Origin: Erythrophleum ivorense
Lineage: Eukaryota > Streptophyta > Magnoliopsida > Fabales > Fabaceae
DNA length: 64,000 nt
NCBI GenBank assembly: GCA_026724425.1
Contig: JAIUCV010000118.1
Location: forward strand, 248,001-312,000
Direction of reading: 5' to 3'
How positions within the stretch are numbered: position 1 is the first letter of the stretch; every line of letters starts with the position of its first letter. Positions 11,285 through 23,728 of the stretch are shown here, piece after piece. The notes beneath the pieces were generated by a model. The model did not search any database, was not told the origin of the DNA, and worked only from the letters and a program-made list of their open reading frames with translations. The translations under genes were made by a program, and so were the position numbers.

Positions 11285-13309
11285 ACCAATTAAGATTATA
11301 ATGTTAATTAGAACATTTAAAAATAAGGTTTTGAGCCTAAAGATAGCCTGGAACCAAAGCTAAATCAGCTAAATGGAAAGATACGAAGGCTAGTGGTAAA
11401 ATCATAATTTCAGGTAACTTTTTTAAAACTCAAAGGAGAGAGTGTTAAATAGGAAAGTTGAGTTTTTTGAGGTTCTCAGAAGTTTTAAAAACCATAGGAA
11501 CCCTTAGAATGGCCAAAACAACTCTAGTGTACATTTTGGATAATTGGTTGACTAAAACTTTAACAAGATAATTCAATAAGGTTTTAAATCCAATTAATAT
11601 GAAACCAAAGGCATTTTATAAATTAGAGGACCTAAATTTCATAATGGTAAAGACAGTTCTCAAAAAGGAGTTGAAATGAATTCAAATAAAGGAAACAAAG
11701 TTCAAGGGTAAAGTTGGAAATTGAAAAAATTGTAATATCCTAGCTCCTTCATATAATAACCCCCTCCAACTTCTCCTTCATTTGGATGAAATTTTTAGCT
11801 TTGAACTAGACCCAAAGGACACCCCAAATAGCTCTAAAACTTAAAAGAGATTGAAGCCACCTAAGGTAAAGAAACTTAAGGAATTTGCTTATGATATTCT
11901 TATTGGTTAGTTTCCATTCTTTCTCCACTTCTTCTCTATGGTTTTGACATCTCAAAGGAAGCTATTTTGAATTTGAACTCATGGAGGAAAAGGGCTTTAA
12001 CAAGGAACCAAACACACCAAATTAACCGTCAAGTAAAGCCATTTCATTTGATATATGTTTTGGTATGAAAGATTGCTCCTCTATGCTTCTCCATCATCCA
12101 GATTTAGCCACCATGGGAGGAACATGGGAGTGGCTAGTTTTTCATTGAATCATGCTAAAAATAAAGGGTTTGGAATATAGCGATTAAGATCTTGCCATTA
12201 GAACAAAGTACGAAGCCATAGAATGCATAATTGGAAAATTAGGGTTTTGGTTGTACCTTAGGGAATATGAAGCTTTCTAATGATAATTTAACTTATATAA
12301 GAGTATAATTAAGTTTATAAGAGACCTAGGAAGCTTTACAAGTGTCATTTCCCTAAGAAAAACAAACAAAACTCCATGGGTGGCAAGTTATGTGCATGTC
12401 TCGACCATGGATGATTTCAAGTACCTATGGAGAGTTTTCTTTGATTCCAAGGATAGAAATAGTCTAGATTTGAATTATAAATACCAAAAGAACCATTGGT
12501 TTGAATTTAGGAACCATATTTTGAAAGTTGAAAGTTTAGGGTTCCATTATCCATAAAGAAGCAATTTGATGCCAAGCTCCTTGATTTGAGTTGGCAATGA
12601 CTCTAATGAGTTTAAATGAAGTCATGTGACTTAGATTGAGTGAGAAATTGGAGCCAAGATTATGAATCATATGAGTTGCTTCATTATGCTCTTGAATGGA
12701 GCCATATAGATGCCATAAGCTAAAATTAGCTTGTGTAGGGTTTTTATGTTGCTAGAGATGGTTTAATTGATATATTTATGCCTTGTTTGATGTGTCTAGA
12801 CCAAGCAAATCAAGCTTCACCTGAGTGTATGTGTGAGGCCGAGGCAAGGAAGTAAGAACCAAAGAAAGAACTTGTGCTTTTTGACTCAAGGTAGCTTTTC
12901 ATCCATTCTCATATGTATATCTTAGTTGTTTGATTGTCATTGATTGCTTGTATATATATTTGAATCATGTAACATATCTATTACTATTGGTTTGATGCTT
13001 TGGTACCATTATACTTCTTGAATTGTATTTGGAATGTGAGATAGCTCTTAATTGGTGATGTTGTGCTAAAAGTCCCTTCAATTGGATGAGGTGAAGACAA
13101 AAGTCGCTAAACAAGGTTGAGATAAAGCTAAAAGTCTCAAGAATGAGTGAGGCTAAGTCAAAAGTCCCTAAAAGTGGAAGAGGCTAATCCTAAAGAATGA
13201 AATGAATTATTTATGAGGGGTCATAGGCCTAGAGAAGGCCAGTATGAATTATGAGAAACTAAAATTAGAACCATTTGATTAATGAATGAGGACCCTGGAG
13301 TAAAATGAA
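11285..13309 (+). repeat. A' LTR-like sequence, sense
   Basis: This is a diverged relative of the family A LTR in plus orientation. From 12180 onward it reads as the complement of the antisense fragment at 10330-11210, including the CCATTATCCATAAAGAAGCAA block near 12545. Near 13060-13200 it has the degenerate minisatellite typical of these LTRs, with repeated AAAAGTCCCTAAA-type units alternating with GAGGCTAA. It has no coding capacity. Its left 460 bp recur as a direct repeat at 13310-13765. Confidence 0.55.
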
Positions 13310-13765
13310 TTGAAACAAATCAAGTTATAATGCTAAATAGAGCATTTAGAAATGAGGTCAGGAAGTTGAGAATAGCTTAAAATCAGAGCCACAATGACCG
13401 ATCAGAATGAAATGAAGGCCAATGGCAAAAACATAATTTCAAGTAACTTATTGAAAAATTAAATGAGAGAGCTTTAAATGATAAAATTAAGCTCACTAGG
13501 ATTTTCAAAGACTCAGAAAATTATAAGAACATTGGAGTGGTTAAAACCCTTCTAGTGCACAATTTAAGTTGTCAATTGATCTAAATTTTGACCAAATAAT
13601 TTGTTAAGGTTTTAAATCAAATTAATTTGAAACCAAAAGCTGTTAATGAATTAAAAGACCAAAATTTTATGATGAAAAAATGGTTTTCAAACAGGATTGG
13701 AATGAGCCCAAATGGAGTAGTCAAATTGCAAGGGACATAGTAAAAATTTTGAAAAAGTTGCAAAT
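13310..13765 (+). repeat. Direct repeat of 11285-11745; left flank of LARD-like element 2
   Basis: This segment matches 11285-11745 over its length. Paired blocks are TTATAATGCTAAATAGAGCATTT near 13325 against TTATAATGTTAATTAGAACATTT near 11298, and ATAATTTCAAGTAACTTATT near 13433 against ATAATTTCAGGTAACTTTTT near 11404. The repeat pair is about 2 kb apart. Its right end is the integration site of element 2, and the host sequence resumes at 31565. Confidence 0.65.
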
Positions 13766-15399
13766 TGTAACACCATAATTTCTTAGCTCATTTCATACTA
13801 TCTTTAGGCCTCATATCAAGCAATTCACAAAGAGGCAAGGACAAATAGCATTAAATAATGCATTTCTTAGTGTTACATCGCATATAAAATTTTCATTCAG
13901 TGTCACGTGGACCATGTGGGCTCACACATCACATTCTCATATTTAATTACATGAATAAAATTCATTTGCATCATCAAAGGTGGCCTACATCTCATGGAGA
14001 CCAAAGGGAAGCATAAAATACATGTATATATTTTTAGCCAAATTTTCCTCTTTTCTGTCACAAATTTTAAAAAAATTATAACTAATTCTAGAAATATCAA
14101 AATCATGCACTCTTAGAAATTCTAGAAAGCTACACATGTCTACTTTATGCTAAAAATATGTCCAGACTATAACATCTAACACAGAGGACGTTTGACATTC
14201 GAAATGGTCTAGAGGTTAGACTGTTCACTGGTGCTATCACAAAATTCTACAGCAAATTATAAAAATGTCTAATTAATTCCAAAAAAATCCAATCTAAGAA
14301 AATGATACTAATTTAGAAATCTTTGGATGTTAACTAGAGGAAAAAAATAACTCCAAACCTGTTTAGACATGTCTAAAGCTCGAAACTCCATCAAACAATA
14401 ACTGAAGTTGACCGGAGTTCCTAATACTAGACAGATTCTTTGAAAATTCATATCTCCCTCTCTAGACATCCAAATGAGGTGCTTCTAGTTGGCACAAGTC
14501 ATGGGAATGTCTAGTTTCTTTGTATAAGATTTCATTGCAATTAAACATCATTTGAGTCTTGTGTGACAGATTCTATTTTCGGACCTAAGTGAACAGTAAC
14601 ATGACCAAAACTAGAAAATTTGCCAAATTTGAAAATTCAACAAATATCCTCTAGACCTCCAAAAATTCTATTCTTTAGCTTCCCAAAAATATCTCAACAA
14701 GATCTATTTGTATACCAAATCTCAAATCAAGAAGAGCTCATTTGGATAAAAAGTGACGTAGGGTTTCGTTACGGTCAATTTTGGCTCCATATAGGATACC
14801 AAAATGTTCAAATGGCTTTCCTTGGGATTTGGCACCTCTTGAGCAAGTCTAAAAGTATAAATATGACTTGTGTGAGCTACTCAAATGGTCCCAACCCTCA
14901 TGCATCTCATTTTGGTCACCTCACCCACACTTATACACAATTCCGTAACATCATTCAAGAAGCTACAATGCCATAACATGCTCATATTGCATTCTAGTGA
15001 TCACATAATACATTCTCTCATTTATACATGACATATTATAATTACATGTATTAATAAGATCATAATATATATACATCCATTGGTTAGATCATTTGCTAAT
15101 TGTATGGTCTTAAAGTAGCAAATTCAAGCACTTTAATATCATCTTCTCATCTTCAAGGTAGATGACTTTCATTACTTTACTCTCTTGGTCCACCTAGCAT
15201 GTTAGAACATTGGAGAGGAGGGGATGAGACTCAAAGAATCCTAATAGCTCATCTCCCATTCAATCATACATAATGGATGTAAATAGGTCTCATAAATGCA
15301 TGTATGGTCATGTTGACATGTGTAAACATTCAAGAGGCATTCTCATCATTTGAGAAAGTCATACATAGCATACAAAAGCTTGCCAAGCAAGTGGATTGC

Positions 15400-15600
15400 C
15401 CTCACTCAATTTCTTGTGGATGTTGGACTTGCCTCACCCATTCTTTAAGAGATTCTTGGACTTAATTATGCTCTTGGGAGTCCATCTCACTTTTGGGAGA
15501 CTCTTTACTTTGTCTCAACTAATTTTAAGGGTTCTTGGCTCATCCTCACCATGGCTAAGGGTTCTTGGGCTCTCCACACTCAAGTAAACCCAAGCACACA
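15400..15600. repeat. Degenerate minisatellite inside the family A LTR
   Basis: Irregular units of about 30 to 45 bp repeat the theme CTCACC...TTAAGGGTTCTTGG. The clearest pair is AAGGGTTCTTGGCTCATCCTC and the following AAGGGTTCTTGGGCTCTCC. Equivalent arrays lie in the other LTR copies near 25360, 29450, 38000, 46350, 52390 and 62210, inverted near 60330, and in A' copies near 13060 and 36240. The short frames at 15396-15587 and 25360-25587 are translations of this array. Confidence 0.65.
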
Positions 15601-16900
15601 TCATAAACATCATATGAAAGTATATTGCAACATTATGGCACCATGGAATCAAAGTCATGCTGGAACACTTTTCATGGCTTAAAATACACAAACACACATT
15701 CAAAGACAAGTAAAGCAAACAATCATGCATGAGAGAAGGAGGAGTGAGCCACCTTGGATACAATTACATACTTTTTCTCTTAAACCCAACCTTCCTCTTT
15801 CGGCCACACACACACAAAAGTGTGGGGATGATTTCTCTTAGCCTAAACATAATTTATGGAAGCCAATTAGGTTAATGGAATTAATTCTAAGGCCACACAA
15901 CTTGTTTAGACACTAGGATGATCTATAAACCTCATTATGGTTCCATAATTGCACCTAATGAAGCAACACCCCTCAAATAAATTCTAGGCTCCATTCTTTT
16001 CTTTTAAATATGATTCTTGGCTCTTTTTAAGCCTCTTGGAGTCATCATACAATCAAAACCAAGAGCCTAACTACATGTTGCTTCTTTAGGTCATATTATG
16101 GAATATAAGGCACCATCTCACTTTCTATGCTTTCTAAATTTTTTCCAAGGCTTCCTCTAATATTTATTCATCATATATGACTTAAAAATAGGCTTAAAAA
16201 AAATTTAAAACTCTCCTTAGCTACTCAAACCCCTTTAGGCCGAGGCTATAGAGGAATTAAGGCTTCATGGACTTTGCTTTATTTTTTTAATGGAGGAAGA
16301 ACATGGGGAGATTTTTAGGGATCTTAGGAGCTCAATTAAACTCTTGTTTAGACTCAGGAATTAAGGTATCAAATCAGATTTTGCAAAGAACATATGAAAC
16401 CTTAGACTTTGCATCTTGAATTTCCATGGTTATTTATTAATTCTCTTTGCATATTCTTAATCTCCACACCCTTTTTCCGTAGAATCACCCTTGGTTCTGC
16501 CTAAAAATCAGATCCTCTTAGGTTTTCTCAAGTGAGGCGAAATGGTGGAAAAGGGGAAGAAAGGTTATCAACCATGGAAGAAGAAATTACCTTATTTTCT
16601 TGCTTTTTCTCACTTGAATCTTACTTTCTCTTAGCTTCTCTCTTCAAATCCGAATTTTCCCCTATGGTTCTCCCTTAAATCAGATTTATAAACTTCATTT
16701 TAATCAAAGGAAACAAAGGAGAATGGAGGAGAGGAGGTTTAGATGAAAGAAAGCATGAAAAACTACCAAGAAACCATACCTTTTTTGTGTTAATTTTTCT
16801 TCTCCTTCTTCTTCCCTTGGTGCACCACTCTCCTAAGGTTTTTCCTCTGGTTTATGGTAGAACAATATGAGACTAAATGAATGGAAGAGTGGGGCACCTC

Positions 16901-16910
16901 ATATATATAG
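16901..16910 (-). promoter_or_regulatory. TATA box of the element 2 3' LTR
   Basis: Reading on the minus strand, CTATATATAT lies in a context of CACC before and GAGGTGCCCC after. It is the best promoter candidate in the LTR and would place the RNA start a few tens of bases to its left on this map. Confidence 0.6.
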
Positions 16911-17501
16911 GTGGAGGAGAATGGCTTTTTCAAAAATTCTCATTTTGCCCTTCATTCTTGGCATTTTTGTTTCTCATTCATTTTAGCTCCTTTTTGAGAA
17001 ATGTCTTTTCCATTATAAAATTTAGGTTCCCAATTTAGTAAAATGTCTTTGGAATCACTCAAATCAGAGCTAAAACCTTCCCAAACAAATCCGTCAAAGT
17101 TTGGTACACTGACATTGGAAAACGTCCACCAGAAGGGATTTAACTGTCCCGGGACTTCTCCTGATTTTCAGGGCCTCTAAAAACCCCAAAGAACTCAAAA
17201 CTTTCATTTAAATAGCCCTCCTATGTGAATTCCAAAATTTTCTCAAAATTACAAAAATACCATTATGTTTCGTAAGATTTCTGTCAAAATTTGTTTTTTC
17301 ATTCTAGCTCTATTTTTTCTTTTGTCTGAGACTTGGATTCTTATTTTTAGGAGTCTAAAATGTTTCCCAAATTTTTTGGGACCTTAACTACATCATTTCG
17401 GGAGACTTCCTTTTGTATTCGGTAAGTTTCATTCATACACGGAGAAACTATACATTATGTTTCTCACGTTTTCTCTCGTTTTCAGAGAACCAGATGTTAC
17501 A

Positions 17502-17516
17502 TTTCTCCCCCTTTAA
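17502..17516 (-). other. Polypurine tract of LARD-like element 2
   Basis: On the minus strand TTTAAAGGGGGAGAAA sits directly before the LTR start TGTAACATC. This is the plus-strand primer site used in reverse transcription. The next roughly 30 bases (AAATTTTG..GACAAAATTT on the minus strand) are shared with the chromovirus at 48402-48445, after which the two interiors differ completely. Confidence 0.85.
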
Positions 17517-20500
17517 ATAAATTTTGTCCTCAAAATTTAGGGTATGCTTTCCTCTTATTCTTTTCATTTTTGGCTAACTACTATTTTCTTTCCCTTCTTC
17601 CTGGCTTTATACGCTTTCCTCAGATTTTTCTCATTTAAGTTTTTCTTAGCCAAGGAATTTTCATTACTAGCTCTTAATGAAGGCTCTATTGCCATGTTGT
17701 ACTAGCTAGTTCTTTCTCATAAGGGAAAGAAATTTTGGCTCTAGAGGCCTATCTTGGGAGAGCTTACTAATCATATTTGATTAGTTTCAACCCATCTATA
17801 GAGGTTAACATTCTTTGTAGTTGAGTCATTTACACATCTCGGGAGGTAACTTATTTCATATCAAATCTTATGTGTCCTCTCTCAATGGCTTTTCATAACA
17901 TCTCATCATCTTTTCTGATCATTACAGCCATCAGAGGTTTTTGTCTATCTATTTTTTTATTCACTTATATTGTTCACTGTTCATCTATGTGTTTTTCTTA
18001 CTAGCTCATCCCATGATTACAATTCATATTTCTTTCTATCATAGGCCTCACATCTCAATTACTTACTAGGATTATAGCTCCTTTGAGGAGTTTGAACTTT
18101 TAATGATCCCAGTTTCTTTGTTTACTACTATATCTATCTCTGTAGAATGGGACTTTTTCTCACTTTCTTTTCTTACTTATAGTGGCATTTTATAGTCCCT
18201 CATTTCAATACTAATAGGCCCAACATGTGTGTCTCATACTAGCACCGAAGAGCGATTACCATTGACTACTATTGAGCTCTAGTGGAATGCTAGGTATTCT
18301 CACAATTTTGCTCACTGGATATATACTGTACCACTTACCTTATGTAAAATTGCACCTGACCCCTTTCTGAATACATAAGCTAGCATGCGGGGATCTCTCT
18401 AGCCCCCAGTCAGGGCTAATATCTATTAGGCAATAGTTCATCTGGCTCTAACTTTGGAAAGCTAATTTCTTGCTTTCTCAATCCCCTACACTATGGTCAT
18501 CTCTCAAGTGATCTAGTCAGTGGTTTAATTGTCTGAGTAAAGCCTTCACATCTTTGTGGCAATGGTCTACTAGACTTAGAAGATCTCTAATCTTTGAGAC
18601 AAAAGCTAGCTGAAACTGTACTGGTCTTTGAGACTAACTGCTCTGTAAAAATTATCTCAAGTCGTCATCTCACCAGAGAACTATCATGCTGCAACTGTGG
18701 GCTCTCTGTAGCTCTGTGGGATCTACTGTGACCCCTGGCTCCACTGCGACCCACTGTGCTATGCTAAGATCTACTGTGATCCATCTCTGGGAGACGTCAA
18801 AGCCTAAGATTACTGTATATGATAGTAAAATACATGCTCACTAAGTCTGGTAACCATCGCTCATAATAGCTAAGGCTAAACTTAGAGGTACATCATGCTC
18901 TTCATGCGAAGTGGGTTATGTGTCATCTAATTCTCTAGGATCCCATCATACTGATACTCTGGAGGATTTTAATTTTTTACTTATCACTCCTTATGGGATT
19001 CTCAAGTTCCCACTTTAGCCCCTTTTTACTTAGGCTTTCTTTTCTTACTCTATTGACTTACTTACTTTACGTGTACTCATTCTAATCTTCCTCTCATATC
19101 CTGCAATTTCTGACTATGCACACATTCTACTTTTAAGTGCCTCGACACTAGGGCACCTCACATACTGGGTGTGGCTAATATCTCTGGCAGGAGATAGGCT
19201 ATGCACTGGTCCCTTCTCATTTTGTTTACATATATTATAAGGGGTTCAGGCTATGTATACTGAATTTGAACATTTTCTACTGGGGATTCCTTTTTACATG
19301 TTTTCATTACTATTTTAGTATTCTTGGAATCCCTTTACCTTTCTTTTCTAACTTATCTTGTTATCCAGCTAACTAGGATACCTTTCGATTATTAGGACAC
19401 TTTGGTAATTGATGTTTTTGTTTGCTACGCACTTAAGCCATATTACTACTAGGTTGGCCAGACCCAATATCATGTAGCCTCTGTTATAAGTAAATCATAA
19501 CATCAAACACTAATACACTAATGCTTCATGACTGAGCTCAGAGTCACTATCGCTAGTATATTACAAGTTTCCTAATAATCTAAAGTATTCTTCTCATACT
19601 TTTCTTTATCTTCCCTATTCTCATAGAGTGCTCAGGGAATATAGGATTCTTCTTCTATTTCATCCTGAGATCTCTCTTTATTGGTCGGCTATTTTTACTT
19701 CGGGCGCTATCATGCGGTAAGCACATCTATGCCAAGGACAAATGTGCTTCCTTAAGTATTCAAGCACATTAACTAGATATTTGTTCTTAACCTATTAGGT
19801 CATTGGCTTGAACACTGTCATAAATTTCTCTCTCTTTTACCTTTACTATTCTTTTACTTAGGAAAAAGGATGTATTACTACTGGCTATTTCTGTTGCCAG
19901 TTTAGGTTTCTTTACGCTCAATAGCACCTGCATTTTCCCAGGGTTCTTTTACTTGTTCATTCTCTGTAACATCAAGGGGGTTTATTTTTCTTATACTCTT
20001 GCTTTACTCTAACTAGATCATCCCTCGATAAGAAGAGTTCTATTTCATATAATCCTAGGAATTTCATTCTATGGTGTTCTCGGCTTACACTCTTTCTTTA
20101 CATAATACAAGACTTACCTTTTGAGACGGTCTTTAATTCCCTCGAGCTTCCCTGAGGGTGCTAAGGTACTGACTATTGTCTCAGCTCATTTCTACGTTTG
20201 GATCAGAGCTGGCTTTCTCTCTGTTCAACCTCTTCAGCCTTATTCCCAGGAGCATAGTATAATATTTCTAGGGTTCTGCTAACCCAATCCAGAACATGTA
20301 CTCTCAATGTCTGGATTCTACCTCATTGAAAGCTTATGCTCTACTGGGTGCTCTAATCACTCATGTGCCTTAACCCCATATTATTCTCTTATTAGGGAGC
20401 TCACCTAACTAATTATTGGACCCCTATCCGTTTACCTCTCTAAGTTAATTTACTCATTTTATCATTACTAAAGCGAGGCCATCTTTTCTATAGCTAGTTT

Positions 20501-20636
20501 CTCGGCTTTTCCTCGCTTCCTTATCACTATACTTTATAACTCGAGGGGTCTATCTAGGGGAATTTGCTAACCACTATTGAGTGGTCCCCCAATTCTGGAT
20601 ATCTTATCTTTCCTTTCTCAATCTAGGGAGAACTTT

Positions 20637-23507
20637 TGTGACAACCCTACCTTCTAAACATGGAAATTATAGTTAAATATGCAATGAAAAATTAATGATC
20701 AAGGTTTGGAGTCATTACAGTTTATTACGACATAAAAATATAGGGAAATTTGAACCTTGATGTTAGGGTCATCACTAAACAACCACAAACAAAACAAAAA
20801 TACATAAGAGAAATCATACTACCATTAGGGGTTTACAATTCATCCATTCATCAGTTTCAACACACAAAAACCTCCCACAAGCATTCCTATATCATTTCCT
20901 AGCATTACCACTGAAGAAACTAGGGTTTCTAGGCTAAAGGAAGGAGTTTGGGGTTTTGCGCCATGGCTCATACCATTCTCGCCACGGCTAAGTTACTTTC
21001 TGGAATTACTGGGCAAATTTATCAAATTTCTCACCGCAGCCAGACTACGCGGCGCCGCAGCAAAAATGCCTCTTGGAGCCACTGTTCTAAGTCCCCCGAC
21101 TCTCGCCTCAGCGCAATACACTCGCGCCGTGCTGAGATTTGCTACTGGCCACCCCTCAGTTTGTTCCCTCAACTAGCACCATGGTGGTATATGTTGCACT
21201 GTGGCAAGGTTTCATTCTGTTAGCCTCTTGGGCTATTTTTTTCACTTTGTGCTGTGGCGAGATTAATCAAGCCGTGGCATTCCTCGCCACTATTACCCTC
21301 CAGGAAAATTTTATTCACTTACGTTGCGGTGGGATTACTCATGCCTCAGCACCCCTCGTTTTTGTCACTCATCTGGCTGCAGTGAAGCCTTCTTAGCCGC
21401 AGTGTGACTCCCTCTGTAACTACATCTCTTAAATTTCATCCCCTACACTCCAATTCTCATCTTAGCAATACCTTAGGACCACTCCCACTTATTTTATGTC
21501 TCTAATGGTATTTATCTGCCCTATACATCTAGCTATTCTACCATTTTCAATTCAAAATTTAAATGTAAGTTTTCACTCCTCCAACTATCCTATACCGGCA
21601 AGTCCATAGCGTAATAGCAACAAGAACTCATACACTATTGGAAATTAAAATTCGATATACATTTCATCAGAGGTTTCATACATCAATGGTTCATATTACA
21701 TCTAATACATCACATAATTATATTTCCAATAATATACCATACCATAAATTCAGCAAAATACATATGTCAAGTGTTATGGGTTTATACATTTGATATCAAG
21801 CTAAAGTGAGGTCTAACTCCTCAATGAATACATCCAAGGTAATCAAAATATAAAAATCTACACTTGGCAACATGAATACATGATGATGCTATACAATAAG
21901 GAATTTAAAATTTAGCATCTATACTAAATAAGTCAGCCGATGTGCAGACTCCCTACATGATGAAGCTCATGGATTTTCATCCACTTGCTTCCCCTTATCT
22001 TTACTCGAAGAACCTTCACCTGAAATATTAATCCCATAAAATGGGATGAGATATAAATCTTAGTAACCAAGGCAATTCCATCATATAATCCAGTTTAATT
22101 AGCATACATGCATAATTTCACATAAGCATCAGAAGAACACCAGTCATATCAATAAATGAAACAATTAGGCTATCATGATCACTATCCCATACTAGCAATC
22201 ATATTTTCATATGTTAAAAGCCATTAACACCGGGAGAGGCCCATCCATGGCACCTACTCCCTATTGAGCACAACCAGGGCTTAGTTCATATGGGGTTTGA
22301 TCATAACCCGGTGCTCGATCGAAGCACATCACAGGTGGCAGCTGTACCACAGCTCCGCTATGGACTCACAAGGTCCAATCACAATATAATGATAGCCAAC
22401 CAATTCATTCAACATTTCAAATCATTCATGTGCAGCAAAATATGAAATTAAAACAGATATATGCATGGAATTAATATAAACCTGGTTACCTCACTTGTAG
22501 ACATTTGTAATAGCCACCAATGGTACAAAATGTCCCTATAACAATAGCATCAGATAATTACTACTCTAATTCATCATTAACAGTTACAAAAAGTACTTAA
22601 AGAATTTAAAATGCTAATGTCTACCTAGGAATCACTTACCCAGCCACTACAAGTCTCAAATTCGGATTTATGTGTCCTCTTTTAGAAACCTCAATGTTTC
22701 ATCCAAAATCCTAAGCAAATTCGTACAAAATTAATATCCATATTATAATCAAGTCATTAGGGTCTCAAATCAGCAGAATTACCTCAAAAAGAAGAGTTCA
22801 TACCTATCTAATGACAACTCTAGCCTCAACCTACGAATTTCCACCAAGAGAATCCCAAATAACCACATTTCAGATTTTGGGTATGGTGAAAATGCTCCAA
22901 ATGAAAAACTAATTAGACCAAAATGAAGAGAAAGATGAGAGGATTAAGTTATATAACTATTACCTTGGTTAAATCTTGCTCTAGAAGTGGAAAAATGTGG
23001 AAATATGCCAAGAACCCTAGCCTCCGCTTTGGACCTCCGATTTTCTCCTTTGTATTTCAAAAAAATGGGATAGTCAAATATGGGTCATGGGTTGCTCCAA
23101 GGTCCAACTCCTAATGGGCTCAAATTTTTGCTTTGTTGGGCCAGTTTTTAAGTTGTTGGATTGCAGAGTTCTATTGGGCCAGACCTAGTTTTAGGATCTC
23201 TATTGTTTTGGATCTGCACAAGGTTTATTGGGCCTTCCTAAGAGCCTATACAAGGTGGATCTTGGGCCTCTATCACATTGGATCAAGTTGGGTCTGCACC
23301 TAGCTTATTGGGCCTCTATTAGCCTCTTATCTACTTAATTTAATTTAGGCCTAAATGAAGTTTCTATCCCAATTAAATCTCAAACCCATATTAATAATTT
23401 ATCTCTCTAAAATCTTCATTCACTTAACTTGCCCAATTATCCCATATTAATTATTCCTAATTAACCTAATCTATGATTAACACCTTAATTAATTATAGGG
23501 TGTTATG
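20637..23507. repeat. Solo LTR, family R2, copy 2
   Basis: A 2,871-bp R2 LTR is flanked by identical ACTTT duplications (20632-20636 and 23508-23512). Its left end TGTGACAACCC corresponds to TGTAATGCCCC in copy 1. Its right end is GGTGTTATG where CA is expected, so both terminal bases have changed by transition. It carries the GC-rich array at about 20955-21415 and the CCCGGTGCTCGATCGAAGCA block near 22306 that is shared with copies 1 and 3. The site corresponds to about 2710 in element 1, so it is a separate event from copy 1. Confidence 0.9.
20955..21415. repeat. GC-rich degenerate array inside the R2 LTR, copy 2
   Basis: Repeated GCCGCAGC, GCCACGGC, GCTGTGGCGAG and GCCGTGGC variants occur about every 20 to 70 bases, matching the array of R2 copy 1. 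The overlapping frames at 20948-21396 follow from its GC content and share no domain. Confidence 0.65.
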
Positions 23508-23728
23508 ACTTTCACTGAGCCTTTCATTTACATATCACACCTAAAACAATGCTATTGGTCATCTCCTCTAGGCTTTAGTTTATGCTCAGCTTAGGCTAGC
23601 CATCTCATCGGACCTGTAGCTTACTAACTATCCTCATTCTTTTCTGAGCCTCTGTTACTGGGCTTCTCATACTTACCTCTAGGTGTTACCTATGAGGTAC
23701 ACCTTTCAAGGCTACTCACTATGTGCCT

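Larger units (their letters stand above)
13766..17501 (-). repeat. 3' LTR of LARD-like element 2, family A (3,736 bp)
   Basis: On the plus strand it reads TGTAACACC...CAGATGTTACA. In sense (minus) orientation it starts TGTAACATCTGG next to the polypurine tract and ends GGTGTTACA at the CAAAT duplication. Internally it has a TATA box (16901-16910) and a degenerate minisatellite (about 15400-15600), with no coding sequence. The partner LTR at 28300-31559 is similar throughout but clearly diverged, roughly 87 percent by eye over the first 300 bases compared, so the insertion is old. Confidence 0.9.

Noticed and set aside
14620..14976. 118-residue frame, with relatives at 24582, 28693, 45484 and 51808
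   Set aside because: The recurrence is due to the LTR being repeated. The frames start and stop differently in each copy and lie antisense to the LTR transcript, so conservation is of DNA, not protein.
15400..15600. Repeat-spacer pattern that might suggest a CRISPR array
   Set aside because: Units are degenerate, lack unique spacers of constant length, and recur in each LTR of a plant retrotransposon.
13766..17501. Interpretation as a solo LTR
   Set aside because: It is followed by a polypurine tract and interior, and its target duplication partner is at 31560-31564, so it is the 3' LTR of a larger element.
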